NCBI GenBank assembly: GCA_905221605.1
Contig: CAJNDS010000199.1
Location: 190,001 to 200,141, forward strand
Source: Symbiodinium natans
Taxonomy: Eukaryota > Sar > Dinophyceae > Suessiales > Symbiodiniaceae
Length of the DNA: 10,141 nt
Direction: 5' to 3'
The notes beneath the pieces were generated by a model, which did no database searches, was not told the DNA's origin, and was given only the letters and a program-made list of their open reading frames with translations. A program made the position numbers and the translations under genes. How positions within the stretch are numbered: position 1 is the first letter of the stretch; every line of letters begins with the position of its first letter. Of this stretch, positions 1-7,011 are shown one piece after another.

Positions 1-79
1 AGAATATTCAACACAGGCTGTCCAACCCCAAACCTTTCACCAGTACTAGCTATGTCTACATGCCTGGAAATTTCTTAAA

Positions 80-207
80 AGAATGTTGCTGTGGTCGTCG
101 GTGTTGTTGTCGATGTGTTTTTCTCTGTAACAAGTTCAAAGTCGTATGGTTGTTATTTGGTCATGGTGGTGGTGGTGGCAGTTGCGGTTGCGGTTGTGGT
201 TGTTCTC
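80..207 (+). repeat. GTT/GGT-rich simple sequence including (GGT)5 and GTTGCG units
   Basis: The stretch is a degenerate trinucleotide repeat, with a perfect GGT run at 165-179 followed by GTTGCGGTTGCGGTTGTGG. Apparent proteins here are poly-Gly/Cys or poly-Thr artefacts of the repeat. Confidence 0.85.
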
Positions 208-545
208 AACCCCTGCAAGTGATGCCCCCTCAAAGCTCGGAAGCCGAGATTGGGTTTCAAAACAGGCGAGCTTTGGTGGGATTCAGATGAAGCATGTCGA
301 TGGCCGGACCCCAAGATAACCCTCGAAAGCACCTCTGTTTTGGCACGGAAACCGTGGCTGGGCCTCAAAATGGAAGGGCTTGACGGTTTTCAGATGCGAC
401 ATAATGCGCCCCCCCATGGCCAGACCTTCTGAAGCAAAAGCTTTCAAGCTGGGATGGGCCTGAAAATGCAGGGGGCCTTGCTGAGCTTCAGATGTGACCC
501 ATGCCCCCTCGTGGACCTTCCGAATCCCCAAAGCTCTTCCATTTT
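205..545 (+). repeat. Diverged tandem repeat, unit about 100 bp, three to four copies
   Basis: The string TTCAGATG recurs at 282-289, 389-396 and 487-494 (spacing 107 and 98). About 25 bases before each lies TCAAAA or TGAAAA (about 256, 365, 462), and after each come C-rich ATGCCCCC-like blocks and GAACC/GACCTTC strings. An AAGTGATGCCCCC...CAAAGCTC block near 219-238 suggests a partial copy before the first unit. No protein family was recognised in any frame, so it is listed as non-coding. Confidence 0.75.
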
Positions 546-670
546 GACACAGAACAAACGGGATCTTCCGTCAGTCTCGCGAAAGATTTGCCTCCTTCTT
601 CTTGCCTGGCATGGGACGGACTCGTGCGATCGTCTGAATGAATGAATTTGGTTGTCATTGCAGTTGCATT

Positions 671-720
671 GGGGTGTGGTGGTGGTGGTGGTGGAGGTGG
701 TGGTGGAGGTGGTGGTGTTG
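671..720 (+). repeat. (GGT)n microsatellite with GGA interruptions
   Basis: About 15 GGT units are interrupted twice by GGA. The reverse strand reads (ACC)n, which explains the poly-Thr and poly-Pro frames there. Confidence 0.95.
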
Positions 721-1026
721 GACGTGATTGGCATTTTTTTGTCCTGTAGTCTAGCACTGGCAGTAGATCAGACCTTCCCACTTCATGCGTTGCAGTTCTC
801 AATGTCACGATGCTGCTGGCATGTGACGGCAGTCAAGGGTCAGCTGTGATAATGCATGAAGAAGGTGTGAGAATGCATGAAGAATGTTGGATTTGTCTAC
901 CAACTCGCCTCACAAGCTTTGTCACATTCCGTGTTTCTTGATTTTCATCATGCACTTACTTAGCGTGGCGTGGATTTTTAGTCTAGGGTGGGTTTCTGGG
1001 AGAGCTGAAAACCGGATTGGGACCTT

Positions 1027-1090
1027 GAAAACCTCAAACCTCAACCCGAAACCTCAAACTTTAAACGTTAAGCTAACACCTCAAAAACTG
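1027..1090 (+). repeat. AACCTCAAACC-type degenerate repeat, telomere-like
   Basis: Successive units AAAACCTCA, AACCTCA, ACCCGAA, ACCTCAAACTTTAAACG resemble degraded CCCTAAA telomeric repeats. This is a weak resemblance and not a perfect array. Confidence 0.5.
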
Positions 1091-1293
1091 AATGTGTTTT
1101 GCCCGAACCCAGGAAAGCACCACCCCCAAGAATTAGAGAATGACACCTTGGCACCGATGTGCAAATTGGTGCGATCATCGTTGAAAGTACATTGTGACAT
1201 TGGAGGATGGCACGCTGCGGCACAACCCCTCTGGAATGCGGGTCTGGGCCTTGGACCCAAGAGTTGACAGTGGGATGATAATGTGACGTTGAG

Positions 1294-1631
1294 GTATCGC
1301 CCGACAAGGGCGTCGTGGTTGACGGCAGGGAGTACAAACTCTCACCTCAGGATATTGACCTGGACCCGTGCACGGCTGTTTGTCAGCACCAATAGGGACG
1401 ATGAGAATTCCTGAATATTCCTGATATGCGTGATGGTATATGGCAAAGCCTTAAAGGCTCAGCAATTGCAGGACCGCGACTGTACCTTGGGAACCGGTGC
1501 CGGCGGTGTGGCAGGGGTCCCAACAAAGACATGCGGCAAAGACGCAGCCCAAAACCCTGGTGCCGGCTTTGAAGTTCAAGGTCCAAGCCGGAGTCCACAA
1601 GCCCACCGGAATGCGAGTTGCCATCAAGACG
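1294..1631 (+). other. MAPKK exons 1-3: pre-kinase segment, glycine loop and VAIK lysine
   Basis: Exon 1 (1294-1350) reads VSPDKGVVVDGREYKLSPQ; its acceptor (GAG before 1294) is a guess. Exon 2 (1472-1510) reads DRDCTLGTGAGGV and contains the ATP-binding glycine-rich loop. Exon 3 (1581-1631) reads VQAGVHKPTGMRVAIKT, with the ATP-anchoring lysine at 1626-1628. Intron 1 (1351-1471) would be GA-AG, with CAGGA at both junctions; the reading of exon 1 past 1350 (DIDLD) is equally coding-like, so this donor is uncertain. Intron 2 (1511-1580, 70 nt) is GC-AG. Between the glycine loop and the lysine the spliced spacing is normal for a kinase, while the unspliced reading breaks the frame. This supports a real 70-nt intron. 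Confidence 0.75.
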
Positions 1632-4600
1632 GTGCTCTCCTGTGATACGGTATCGGAGGCTTCGCAAAAATCACGCTCAGCCGACTCGAGGTGAAGGTTG
1701 ACAACAAGGAGAAGCGTGAGCAGATGCTGCAAGAGATCAAGGGCTTGGTTCTTGCCACCTGTTTTGCATCTATTATGATGCTTTACATCGTATGCAGCAA
1801 TGGACAGAAAAACATTTCTCTGCACATGTGAGGCTGCTGGATGTCCCTACTTGGTCCAGTGGTACGCTGGCTTCGTTGGTAAGGCTCGGGTGTGTGGTGC
1901 GCGGTGAAGTGTCAGCAGTGCTTCTCGAATCTGAGTTGCAGGATACCGGGCTTGTGCACGTTGTCATGGCCCAAGTGCCGACTCGCAGATGTGGCAGCAT
2001 TCGAGATTTCTCAAGCTGCAGCTGCAGGTCGTAGAGCTGATGGACAGAGGCAGCCTTGCCGACTTGCGGAGGCTCACAACCATGGCATACTTTCTCACAC
2101 AAGAAGCAGATCGTCAGCCACAATGTGCGACATGCTAGAACACCTGCGGCAGCTAGATTATGACAGCTTTGTGGCAGCTCATGATTTGCAGTGCAGGCGT
2201 CTGGCTGGTCCTGTGCCGTGCGGGCCATTGTCGTTAGTGTGGTTCTTCAGCGTTGTTCCGCAATTGAGCTTTGGTTGTGAAGTTGTGCATTCTTTCGGAT
2301 GTCCTTGCTGCAAATGAGTATTGCGCACGAGAGAAGAGTGAGTCGAGCTTTGCGTCAGCTCCACACACCCGAGGCCAGATCATGTTGCTTGCATTGCTGC
2401 TCAAGTACTGCGGGGCCTGGAGCATTTGCACAGCAGGCCAAGAGCTGGACAGTGCGGGGGAGTTTATAGATGCCAATAGTGTCAGCGACAAGGCGGCTGC
2501 TGCACAGAGACATTAAGCCCGAGAATGTCTTGCACAACAGCTTGGGCCAGGCATGGCCGCTTGAGACCATCTGATTTGTAAACGCTTCCGTGCGCCGCGT
2601 CGGCAGTCGGGGGGTAGCATGATGTAGTACGTGCAACATCGTGCAACTGTCGAGGGGAGGGTTTCAAGGGGTCCCAGGCAGAAGAGGCCCAGTGCAGATT
2701 GCAGGATGTCGTAGGTCTTTGGGGGTTCCAAGGGGTCGCAGGGGGCCATTGTCGGTTTGGCCTTTTTGGTGGCGTGGTTGGGATCCGCCCACAGCCTGGA
2801 ACGCCGCAGCATCCGGTTTGGGCAGTCCCACACAGATCCTGGTCTGCTTGTTCTAGACGCCTCTCGGCTGGAGCGAATGTCTGTGAGAATCACGGTCCTC
2901 TCAGGTGAAGCTCACAGACTTTGGCATATCAAAGGACTGCCATCATTGCTTTCCTGGAACCTTGAACCTTGTGGGAGCATGAGCCCGGCGACTCTCTCTG
3001 CGACTCCCCGCGACTCCCCGCGACTCTCGCCTTTTTTCTTTTTGCTTGCGTTCTTTTGCATTCCTTTTGTGTTTGTGTATAATAGGTACAGCATGGTGCA
3101 GTACAGCCTCCAGGGCAGCGTGGCAACTTCTGTACAACCATAATGGCCAAAGTAAGGGAGGCGGTACAGCGGAAACAGTGCCTGAGAGATGCCGAGAGCC
3201 ATGCGCAGTCCATGCACTTAAGGGCCTTTTGTGTGGCCGTCGGTCGCGAGCAAAACAACTACAAGGATTTTCCCTCCATATTCGCTTTCCTGACCCAACA
3301 GTGCTCTGTCGAAGGCCACTTTTGTCAAAGATGCCCCCTTTCCCCTCCTACAGTATGTCATTGTTTTTTTTGGCATGCGGCTGAGCTCGAGCATGCAGTG
3401 CAACCAGGACTTGACATCCACCGCTGGCGTGGCAGCGAGTTTCGTCGGAACTGCGAACTACATGTCGCCTGAGCGAGCACTGGGCAAGGCTTGCTAATCT
3501 TTTCTGTGTTGTGCAATCTGTTGCATTTTTTTTTTGTGACAGGACTACTCTTTCAGGCCAGATCTGGGATGCAGACTGTACTTGTGCACTGACAGTGGGT
3601 CGGGGCTCGTTGCTTGCAGGTCAGATGTCGCAACCTTGGTGCTGCACAAAACTTGCATGTGCTTGCATGTTGTATCATCCGCCAACGCAAGGATCATGCA
3701 ATGCAGTGCTCGCACCCGGAAATATAAGATGATGCATGCTTTCTAAGGTGTGGAGTGCCGGTATGGTGGTTTTCGAGTTGGCGAATGGGCAGTGCCCGGT
3801 CGGAACTGTGATTGTGGAACAGTTCAATGCCTTCTGCTCCTCTTGATAGATCTCTCGATAGCTTCCAGTTCTTTCAGCATGCTTGCCATTCCTCTTTGCC
3901 TTACTGAGTGTCAGGTATCCATACAAGGCGAAGAATTTCCTTGACTTGTACGAGGCGTGCTGGCGAGTACAGCAGTGCTTCCGAGTGATCATGAACCACA
4001 CACAGTTTTGCTGACTTGTTGGTGAACTAAGTGCCTCTGCACGCAGCCCGAGTGTGGACCTTAACTGCATCTGCGCTTTCGACATGGAATCTAAAGCGGA
4101 ATGGGTTCTGACCTCGATATTATTGAGCCCTTGGCCAGTTGCCTATCGCAAGGCGATTTGATCAATTCCCGAAGCAGGAAGCCACACTGGATCGAGACGG
4201 CAGAATGAATCCTGAACAGGCTGTGAGTCACGAGTGTTAACCGATTCGGATTTCTCAAGCGAAAGTTGAAGCCTGATAAACAAGCCTTCGGTCACTTTCA
4301 CTTTCAGCAGTTTCTTCGCATTTTTTCGAGTTGTCGGCGTTCAGCTCTGAGGCCGCGATTGGACACGCACAAGTTTCCATCGGCATTGTGTGGCTTCGTC
4401 GCCCAGTGCTTGAAGCGTGACGACACAACGTGCGCCCGCTCTGTGTGGGAGTAGCTTCTTGCGCGCGTTGCATCATTTGCATCACTTACATCAATTGCAT
4501 CGTTTGAGTATTCAGTGAGAATAAGTGAAAATTGGGCGCTTCTGCCTTTTCGATTCTGCATGTAGCAGTCATTCTCATAGAAACACCTGCAGGAGACCTG

Positions 4601-4886
4601 ATGCGCAGACATTGGTGAAGCACGAGCTGGTTGCAAGTCAAGGTTTGCGTTAGCGTGGAAGAGCTGCGCGATGCGGGATGCGGTCTGTGAGAGAGCCATC
4701 GATTGTTCGATTGTTGCAGGTGCCGAGCAGATTAAGCTCCTGGCGGAATGGCTTGCAACGTCGGAGGCTCAAAAGATGGCTGTGCGATGCAGCGATGCAG
4801 CATGTCACGGGGGTAGGTGTAGATTAGGTGTAGCCACATATGTTCACGTGTCCAACGATGGCAACACCAGGGGTTCGGGGCTTTAG
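1294..4886 (+). CDS. MAP kinase kinase (MEK/STE7-like dual-specificity kinase), 18 spliced exons, 5' end not located
   Basis: Proposed exons: 1294-1350, 1472-1510, 1581-1631, 1691-1753, 1833-1889, 2016-2071, 2197-2217, 2374-2436, 2493-2550, 2905-2934, 3408-3488, 3543-3563, 3748-3791, 3915-3954, 4032-4051, 4352-4429, 4593-4642, 4720-4886. They sum to 996 nt (331 codons plus a TAG stop), and phases agree at every junction. The kinase landmarks appear in order: glycine loop LGTGAGGV, VAIK lysine, helix-C glutamate in MLQEIKGL, hinge ELMDRGSLADL, HRDIKPENVL, DFGISK, FVGTANYMSPER, a DxWxxG equivalent, and the subdomain XI arginine in RPDAQTLVKHELV. FVGT..YMSPER and the ELMDRGSL hinge point to MAPKK, which phosphorylates Thr and Tyr in a MAPK activation loop, probably in the cytoplasm. 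The frame is open upstream only to 1282 without an ATG, so one or more 5' exons lie outside this model. All catalytic residues are present, so an active kinase is expected. The family call is firm; single splice sites are less so. Confidence 0.85.
1691..2071 (+). other. MAPKK exons 4-6: helix C, beta-4/5 and hinge
   Basis: Exon 4 (1691-1753) reads VKVDNKEKREQMLQEIKGL and two more residues; the helix-C glutamate that pairs with the VAIK lysine is at 1733-1735. Exon 5 (1833-1889) reads AAGCPYLVQWYAGFVGKAR, which matches the cPyLV..YgaF signature of MAPKKs. Exon 6 ends at 2071 and carries VVELMDRGSLADLRR, the hinge and start of the C-lobe. Intron 3 is GT-AG (1632-1690, 59 nt), intron 4 GC-AG (1754-1832) and intron 5 GT-AG (1890-2015). 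The start of exon 6 is ambiguous among 2016, 2022 and 2028, because CTGCAG is repeated and all three acceptors keep the frame. They differ by two or four residues in the beta-4/5 turn. Confidence 0.75.
2197..2217 (+). other. MAPKK exon 7, a 21-nt microexon
   Basis: Exon 6 ends in phase 2 at 2071 with a GC donor, and exon 8 starts in phase 2 at 2374 with PDHVACIAAQ. Joined directly they lack the few residues that normally separate the GSLADL hinge from the PDH segment. The 21 nt at 2197-2217, preceded by GTGCAG and followed by a GT donor, fit in phase and supply RLAGPVP, so the product reads LRRRLAGPVPPDHVACIAAQ. The fit of phase, acceptor, donor and expected sequence makes a chance match unlikely, but a transcript is needed. 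Confidence 0.65.
2374..2550 (+). other. MAPKK exons 8-9: helix E and catalytic loop HRDIKPEN
   Basis: Exon 8 (2374-2436) reads PDHVACIAAQVLRGLEHLHS, a canonical helix E ending in HLHS. After a 56-nt GC-AG intron (2437-2492), exon 9 (2493-2550) reads RLLHRDIKPENVLHNSLGQ. The catalytic-base aspartate is at 2509-2511, the lysine typical of Ser/Thr and dual-specificity kinases at 2515-2517, and the Mg-binding asparagine at 2524-2526. An alternative exon 8 acceptor at 2358 is in the same phase and would add five residues. Exon 9 ends in CAG before a GC donor. Confidence 0.85.
2551..2904 (+). other. MAPKK intron 9 (GC-AG, 354 nt)
   Basis: The intron starts with GCATGG and ends in CTCTCAG directly before the DFG exon. 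Within it is a G-rich stretch with repeated GGGGTTCCAAGGGGTC-like blocks (about 2650-2760). No exon-like frame was recognised inside it. Confidence 0.65.
2905..2934 (+). other. MAPKK exon 10, a 30-nt exon with the DFG motif
   Basis: The exon encodes VKLTDFGISK. The Mg-chelating aspartate is at 2917-2919. The acceptor is CTCTCAG before 2905. The donor is GA (AAG before GACTGCC). The same AGGACT string occurs at the donor and at the next acceptor, so the aspartate codon could be assigned to either side without changing the protein. Confidence 0.8.
2935..3407 (+). other. MAPKK intron 10 (GA-AG, 473 nt) with minisatellite
   Basis: This is the longest intron of the gene. It contains the CGACTCCCCG minisatellite (2989-3030), a long pyrimidine-rich tract after it and several T runs. 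Open frames here are not supported as genes: the kinase sequence on either side joins perfectly only when the stretch is removed. Confidence 0.7.
2989..3030 (+). repeat. 10-bp minisatellite CGACTCCCCG, about four units
   Basis: Two perfect CGACTCCCCG units (3001-3010, 3011-3020) are flanked by a diverged 12-bp unit (2989-3000) and a diverged 10-bp unit (3021-3030). It lies inside MAPKK intron 10 and is non-coding. Confidence 0.9.
3408..3488 (+). other. MAPKK exon 11: activation segment with T-X5-S phosphosite spacing and SPE
   Basis: It reads DLTSTAGVAASFVGTANY followed by MSPERALGK. The SPE glutamate that pairs with the subdomain XI arginine is at 3471-3473. Aligned on FVGT, the likely regulatory residues are Thr (3420-3422) and Ser (3438-3440), five residues apart. 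Plant MAPKKs have S/T-X5-S/T, whereas animal and yeast MEKs have S/T-X3-S/T. The donor is GC (AAG before GCTTGC), followed by a 54-nt intron (3489-3542). Confidence 0.85.
3543..3791 (+). other. MAPKK exons 12-13: subdomain IX, with an unresolved splice junction
   Basis: Exon 12 (3543-3563) reads DYSFRPD and exon 13 (3748-3791) reads VWSAGMVVFELANGQ in phase. Together they give the subdomain IX D-x-W-x-x-G motif. The acceptor of exon 13 (CTAAG before GTGTGG) is ordinary. No GT, GC or GA donor near 3563 keeps both frame and the conserved Asp: the frame-consistent cut falls before CTGGG. A GA donor at 3561 would keep the frame but lose the Asp. Exon 13 ends at 3791 with a GT donor; its glutamine codon is completed by the first base of exon 14. 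Confidence 0.65.
3915..4051 (+). other. MAPKK exons 14-15: post-subdomain IX segment, including a 20-nt microexon
   Basis: Exon 14 (3915-3954) reads YPYKAKNFLDLYE, a good match to the ELATGrYPY region that follows subdomain IX in MAPKKs. It uses a GC donor. Exon 15 (4032-4051), only 20 nt, reads CLCTQPE, with its last codon completed by exon 16. The product LYECLCTQPEPRLD matches the expected (L/C)xxxPxPRL segment. Omitting exon 15 leaves a gap of about six residues. Phases and the GT donor (at 4052) are consistent; the GC donor of exon 14 is less certain because a GT lies two bases downstream in a different phase. Confidence 0.65.
4052..4351 (+). other. MAPKK intron 15 (GT-AG, 300 nt)
   Basis: This is the space between the 20-nt exon and the PRLD exon. 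The donor is GTGTGG and the acceptor CTCTGAG, after a T-rich stretch near 4310-4330. No further exon is needed for the kinase fold, and none was seen. Confidence 0.6.
4352..4642 (+). other. MAPKK exons 16-17: helix H and subdomain XI arginine
   Basis: Exon 16 (4352-4429) reads PRLDTHKFPSALCGFVAQCL followed by KRDDT, the usual FP..l.dFv..CL.rd stretch. Intron 16 (4430-4592, GT-AG) carries TTGCAT-like repeats. Exon 17 (4593-4642) reads RPDAQTLVKHELVASQ, with the invariant arginine at 4594-4596. The split threonine codon (AC plus G) matches exactly across the junction. Confidence 0.85.
4468..4502 (+). repeat. TTGCATCA short tandem repeat in MAPKK intron 16
   Basis: TTGCATCAT, TTGCATCAC, TTACATCAA and TTGCATCGT follow one another with a period of 9. 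They lie between the exon 16 donor and the exon 17 acceptor and are non-coding. Confidence 0.75.
4720..4886 (+). other. MAPKK exon 18: C-terminal tail and stop
   Basis: After a 77-nt GT-AG intron (4643-4719, TTGCAG acceptor) the split glycine codon is completed. The tail reads AEQIKLLAEWLATSEAQKM, an amphipathic helix of the kind that follows the kinase domain in MAPKKs. The frame then runs on through a Cys/His-containing low-conservation stretch to TAG at 4884-4886. The last 35 or so codons are not recognisable, and one more splice or an earlier end is possible. Confidence 0.65.
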
Positions 4887-6505
4887 TTATAATGCATTGA
4901 GGTCCTGCAGCACAGTTTCTGTTTAATTTATCGCCTGCAGTTATGCTGGATGACAAGAGGTATTCAGTAATCAGCAATGCAAGCCAGTCTGGGTCGCTTC
5001 TGAGTTCCTTTGCAGTGACCTGAGGCTGGTTCGCTCATAAATCTCCACATGGTGAGAAAGGGGTGGCTGGATCCTTGATGGCAATGTCACAACACGTGAC
5101 AGGCCGCCCTGTCAGTCTCACAGAGCCGTTGCATTGCTTATTGCTTTGCATGTTGCATTATGTTGCATTGCTTATCGCATCGTGTGGTAAAGTCCTCTGG
5201 ACGGTCTGGGTAGACTGTCGACGCTTGCTGGTGGCACTCTACACATCGGAAGCTCTGGTAGTTGGATCTCAGCCTTGCTGCAATGAGCCAGAACAAACCT
5301 CGCACACACAAATGGTTTCACCTGTGGTACTTTAACTTGTCAAGTATTGTCAACTTATGTCCTCTACTCCGGAATGGTGCCAAGTGCGGCGAGTCGCCCC
5401 TCGGCTGGTGTAACGCTGTAGTTGGTAGGCACTTGAAGGTAGCTGAGTGGTTCTTTTTTGTGCGTGGTTGCAAGGCATAAGGCTCCTGAGGCCAGCCACC
5501 CCTCAGCCAAGTCAGTTGGCGTGCTGCGCATTCAAGCTTTCGAAGCTCTGCGATGCTGCGTGTTGGCTGGGAATCCTGCAGGGTTCATGTTAGTCGGGAA
5601 GGCCAGAAGCCGAAAAGGATATGGCAAACCGAAAACATAAGGAATGAAAACCTAAACAGCCATAATATGGTAAACCCAAACCACGAAGTGGAGATGGAAG
5701 CCCTCAAAGGATCGCAAACTAAAGGTGCTCGCTATCTCACCAGGCTGCCATTTGCATCGCCGCCTGCGCGACGTATCGTTTGCATGGTGGCGTTGGCTTT
5801 GCGACCGTGGGCAGAATTCCCAAGAAGGCGACGCCGAGCAAAGATGGAGAGCTGAGTTACCCACAAGCTATGGGTCCCCGGGCTTTGCTGAATTCAGTTG
5901 CAAGTAGAAAGCCCTTGACAAGTGTGCTCACACTGAGGGTTTCGAGGGCTCACAGAGTTTAAGGTTTTAAAGTGTTTAAGGCGGTTTGTTCTGGGCAGGC
6001 CCTACGAAAGGGCATTCGGCCGGACAAGCTGTTGTAGTTTGCAGGCTGTTTTTTGTGAAAGCTCCTTCATAGCGACTTGGCCTTCACTGTTGGCTCACCT
6101 TCGCCCGTGCGGACGACGTCCCAGAATGTCGAAGGCGCAACGATTCGGAGGGATTCGGCTGCCGGCCGACATCCCACAACACGTCCAAAGTGCAGGGATC
6201 CGGCCTCCACCAGCCGTCCCAACGTGTCAGTGTTTGAGTCTTCCTGGGAAGCCTCAACCCTCAAAGCAGATTGGGTGGTTTTCTCGCTGAAAGAGGATGT
6301 CAGCATGTGGGGTGGTAAACTGTAAGCCCACAAGTGGAGAGGAAGACAAACCGTGGCCCTGAATTTTAAACGCGCATGTGAGGTAGCAAGCTTGAAGCGG
6401 TTTCCTCGCTATACGGGATGATGTTATAATCTCAGTTTGTGGGGGTCTGGAATGGTCATCCTCAATGGTCTCCTTTTTTTTGCGCGCCCAATTTTGCTCT
6501 AACCA
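4887..6505. other. Intergenic region between the two genes
   Basis: It holds low-complexity TTGCATT repeats, A-rich AACC-containing text (5620-5720) and a TTTAAGG-rich patch (5955-5988). The most coding-like stretch is a + strand frame at about 5741-5962 containing GGVGFATVGRIPKKATPSKD, but it has no recognisable family, clear start or splice partner. No polyadenylation signal could be assigned. Confidence 0.55.
5128..5182 (+). repeat. TTGCATT/GCTTA low-complexity repeat
   Basis: TTGCATTGCTTA occurs twice (near 5129 and 5163), separated by TTGCTTTGCATG and TTGCATTATG. It resembles the repeat in MAPKK intron 16 but lies in intergenic sequence. Confidence 0.75.
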
Positions 6506-6506
6506 G
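6473..6506 (+). promoter_or_regulatory. Candidate spliced-leader trans-splice acceptor upstream of the second gene
   Basis: A T run (about 6473-6481) and a pyrimidine-rich stretch end in AACCAG at 6506, ten bases before the proposed start codon. Dinoflagellate mRNAs receive a 22-nt spliced leader at such AG sites. A short out-of-frame upstream ATG at 6510 would lie in the mature leader. No spliced-leader relic was recognised. Confidence 0.35.
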
Positions 6507-6516
6507 AACATGCTAC

Positions 6517-7011
6517 ATGAGCACTGATCCAAATGTCCTTCTGCGAAGTTTGGTAAGCAGTGACCCACACAACCTGAAGATATGCCGCGCCTTCCAGCGG
6601 GCTTTTCGAGGGTGTGGGCCTGGCCCCTTTAAGTTTCCGGGGGGCCCAATTGAAAACCCTACCGAAGCGGTCTGACATGGCGCCAAACCCTTGAAGGAGC
6701 GCCCCAATCTAGCGTTCATTTCGGGTCTAAAATGGTGTCCCCAAACCCTCCGTCCTGGTACAGAATGTTCGGTGGAGGGCCGTAAGTTCCAGCCCTAAAC
6801 CTTGAAAGGGGAGGTGGTTGCAGATGACGATGTTGGGACCTTTTGCGGGCCAAAATAAGTGCCTATATTGAAGTTCCCGTGTTTCTTACTACGTCAGCTG
6901 GCGAAGTAGCGCTGCAGAGGTGGCGGCTGATGATGTGTTGCGCTGCAGGGCGGAGTTCTGCTACGAGTTGAAGCACCGTGGTTTTGCAATCGTCCAGTCC
7001 GATTTGAAAAG
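6517..7011 (+). other. Second gene, exons 1-2 and the 367-nt intron between them
   Basis: Exon 1 (6517-6552) ends in phase 0 at a GTAAGC donor. Exon 2 (6920-7011) begins after GCAGAG and reads VAADDVLRCRAEFCYELKHR, then GFAIVQSDLK. The intron (6553-6919) holds GC-rich text with one CCCTAAACC telomere-like unit near 6795 and no recognisable exon. Exon 2 ends in AG before GTGCC, splitting an arginine codon. Confidence 0.5.

Larger units (their letters stand above)
1..1290 (+). other. 5' flank without an assignable gene
   Basis: The stretch holds the simple and tandem repeats listed separately. A 127-codon frame (884-1267) exists, but its composition is not convincing and it matches no family I know. 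The missing 5' exon(s) of the MAPKK gene should lie here or further upstream, since exon 1 has no in-frame ATG. Confidence 0.6.

Noticed and set aside
444-808. Poly-Pro and poly-Thr proteins on the minus strand
   Set aside because: They are translations of the GGT/ACC microsatellite.
884-1267. 127-codon + strand frame with a hydrophobic start
   Set aside because: It runs through the AACCTCA repeat, has no recognisable domain, and does not connect to MAPKK exon 1 by a convincing donor.
2929-3258. Lys/Arg-rich frames on the minus strand
   Set aside because: They overlap the minisatellite and polypyrimidine tract of MAPKK intron 10 and have no independent support.
1294-4886. MAPKK as a decayed pseudogene, since no long frame is intact
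   Set aside because: Removing the proposed introns restores one frame with every catalytic residue. Only the junction at 3563/3748 remains irregular.
6077-6333. Overlapping frames of 82-88 codons on both strands
   Set aside because: No splice-linked neighbours or family resemblance; both strands look equally open, as expected by chance in GC-rich DNA.
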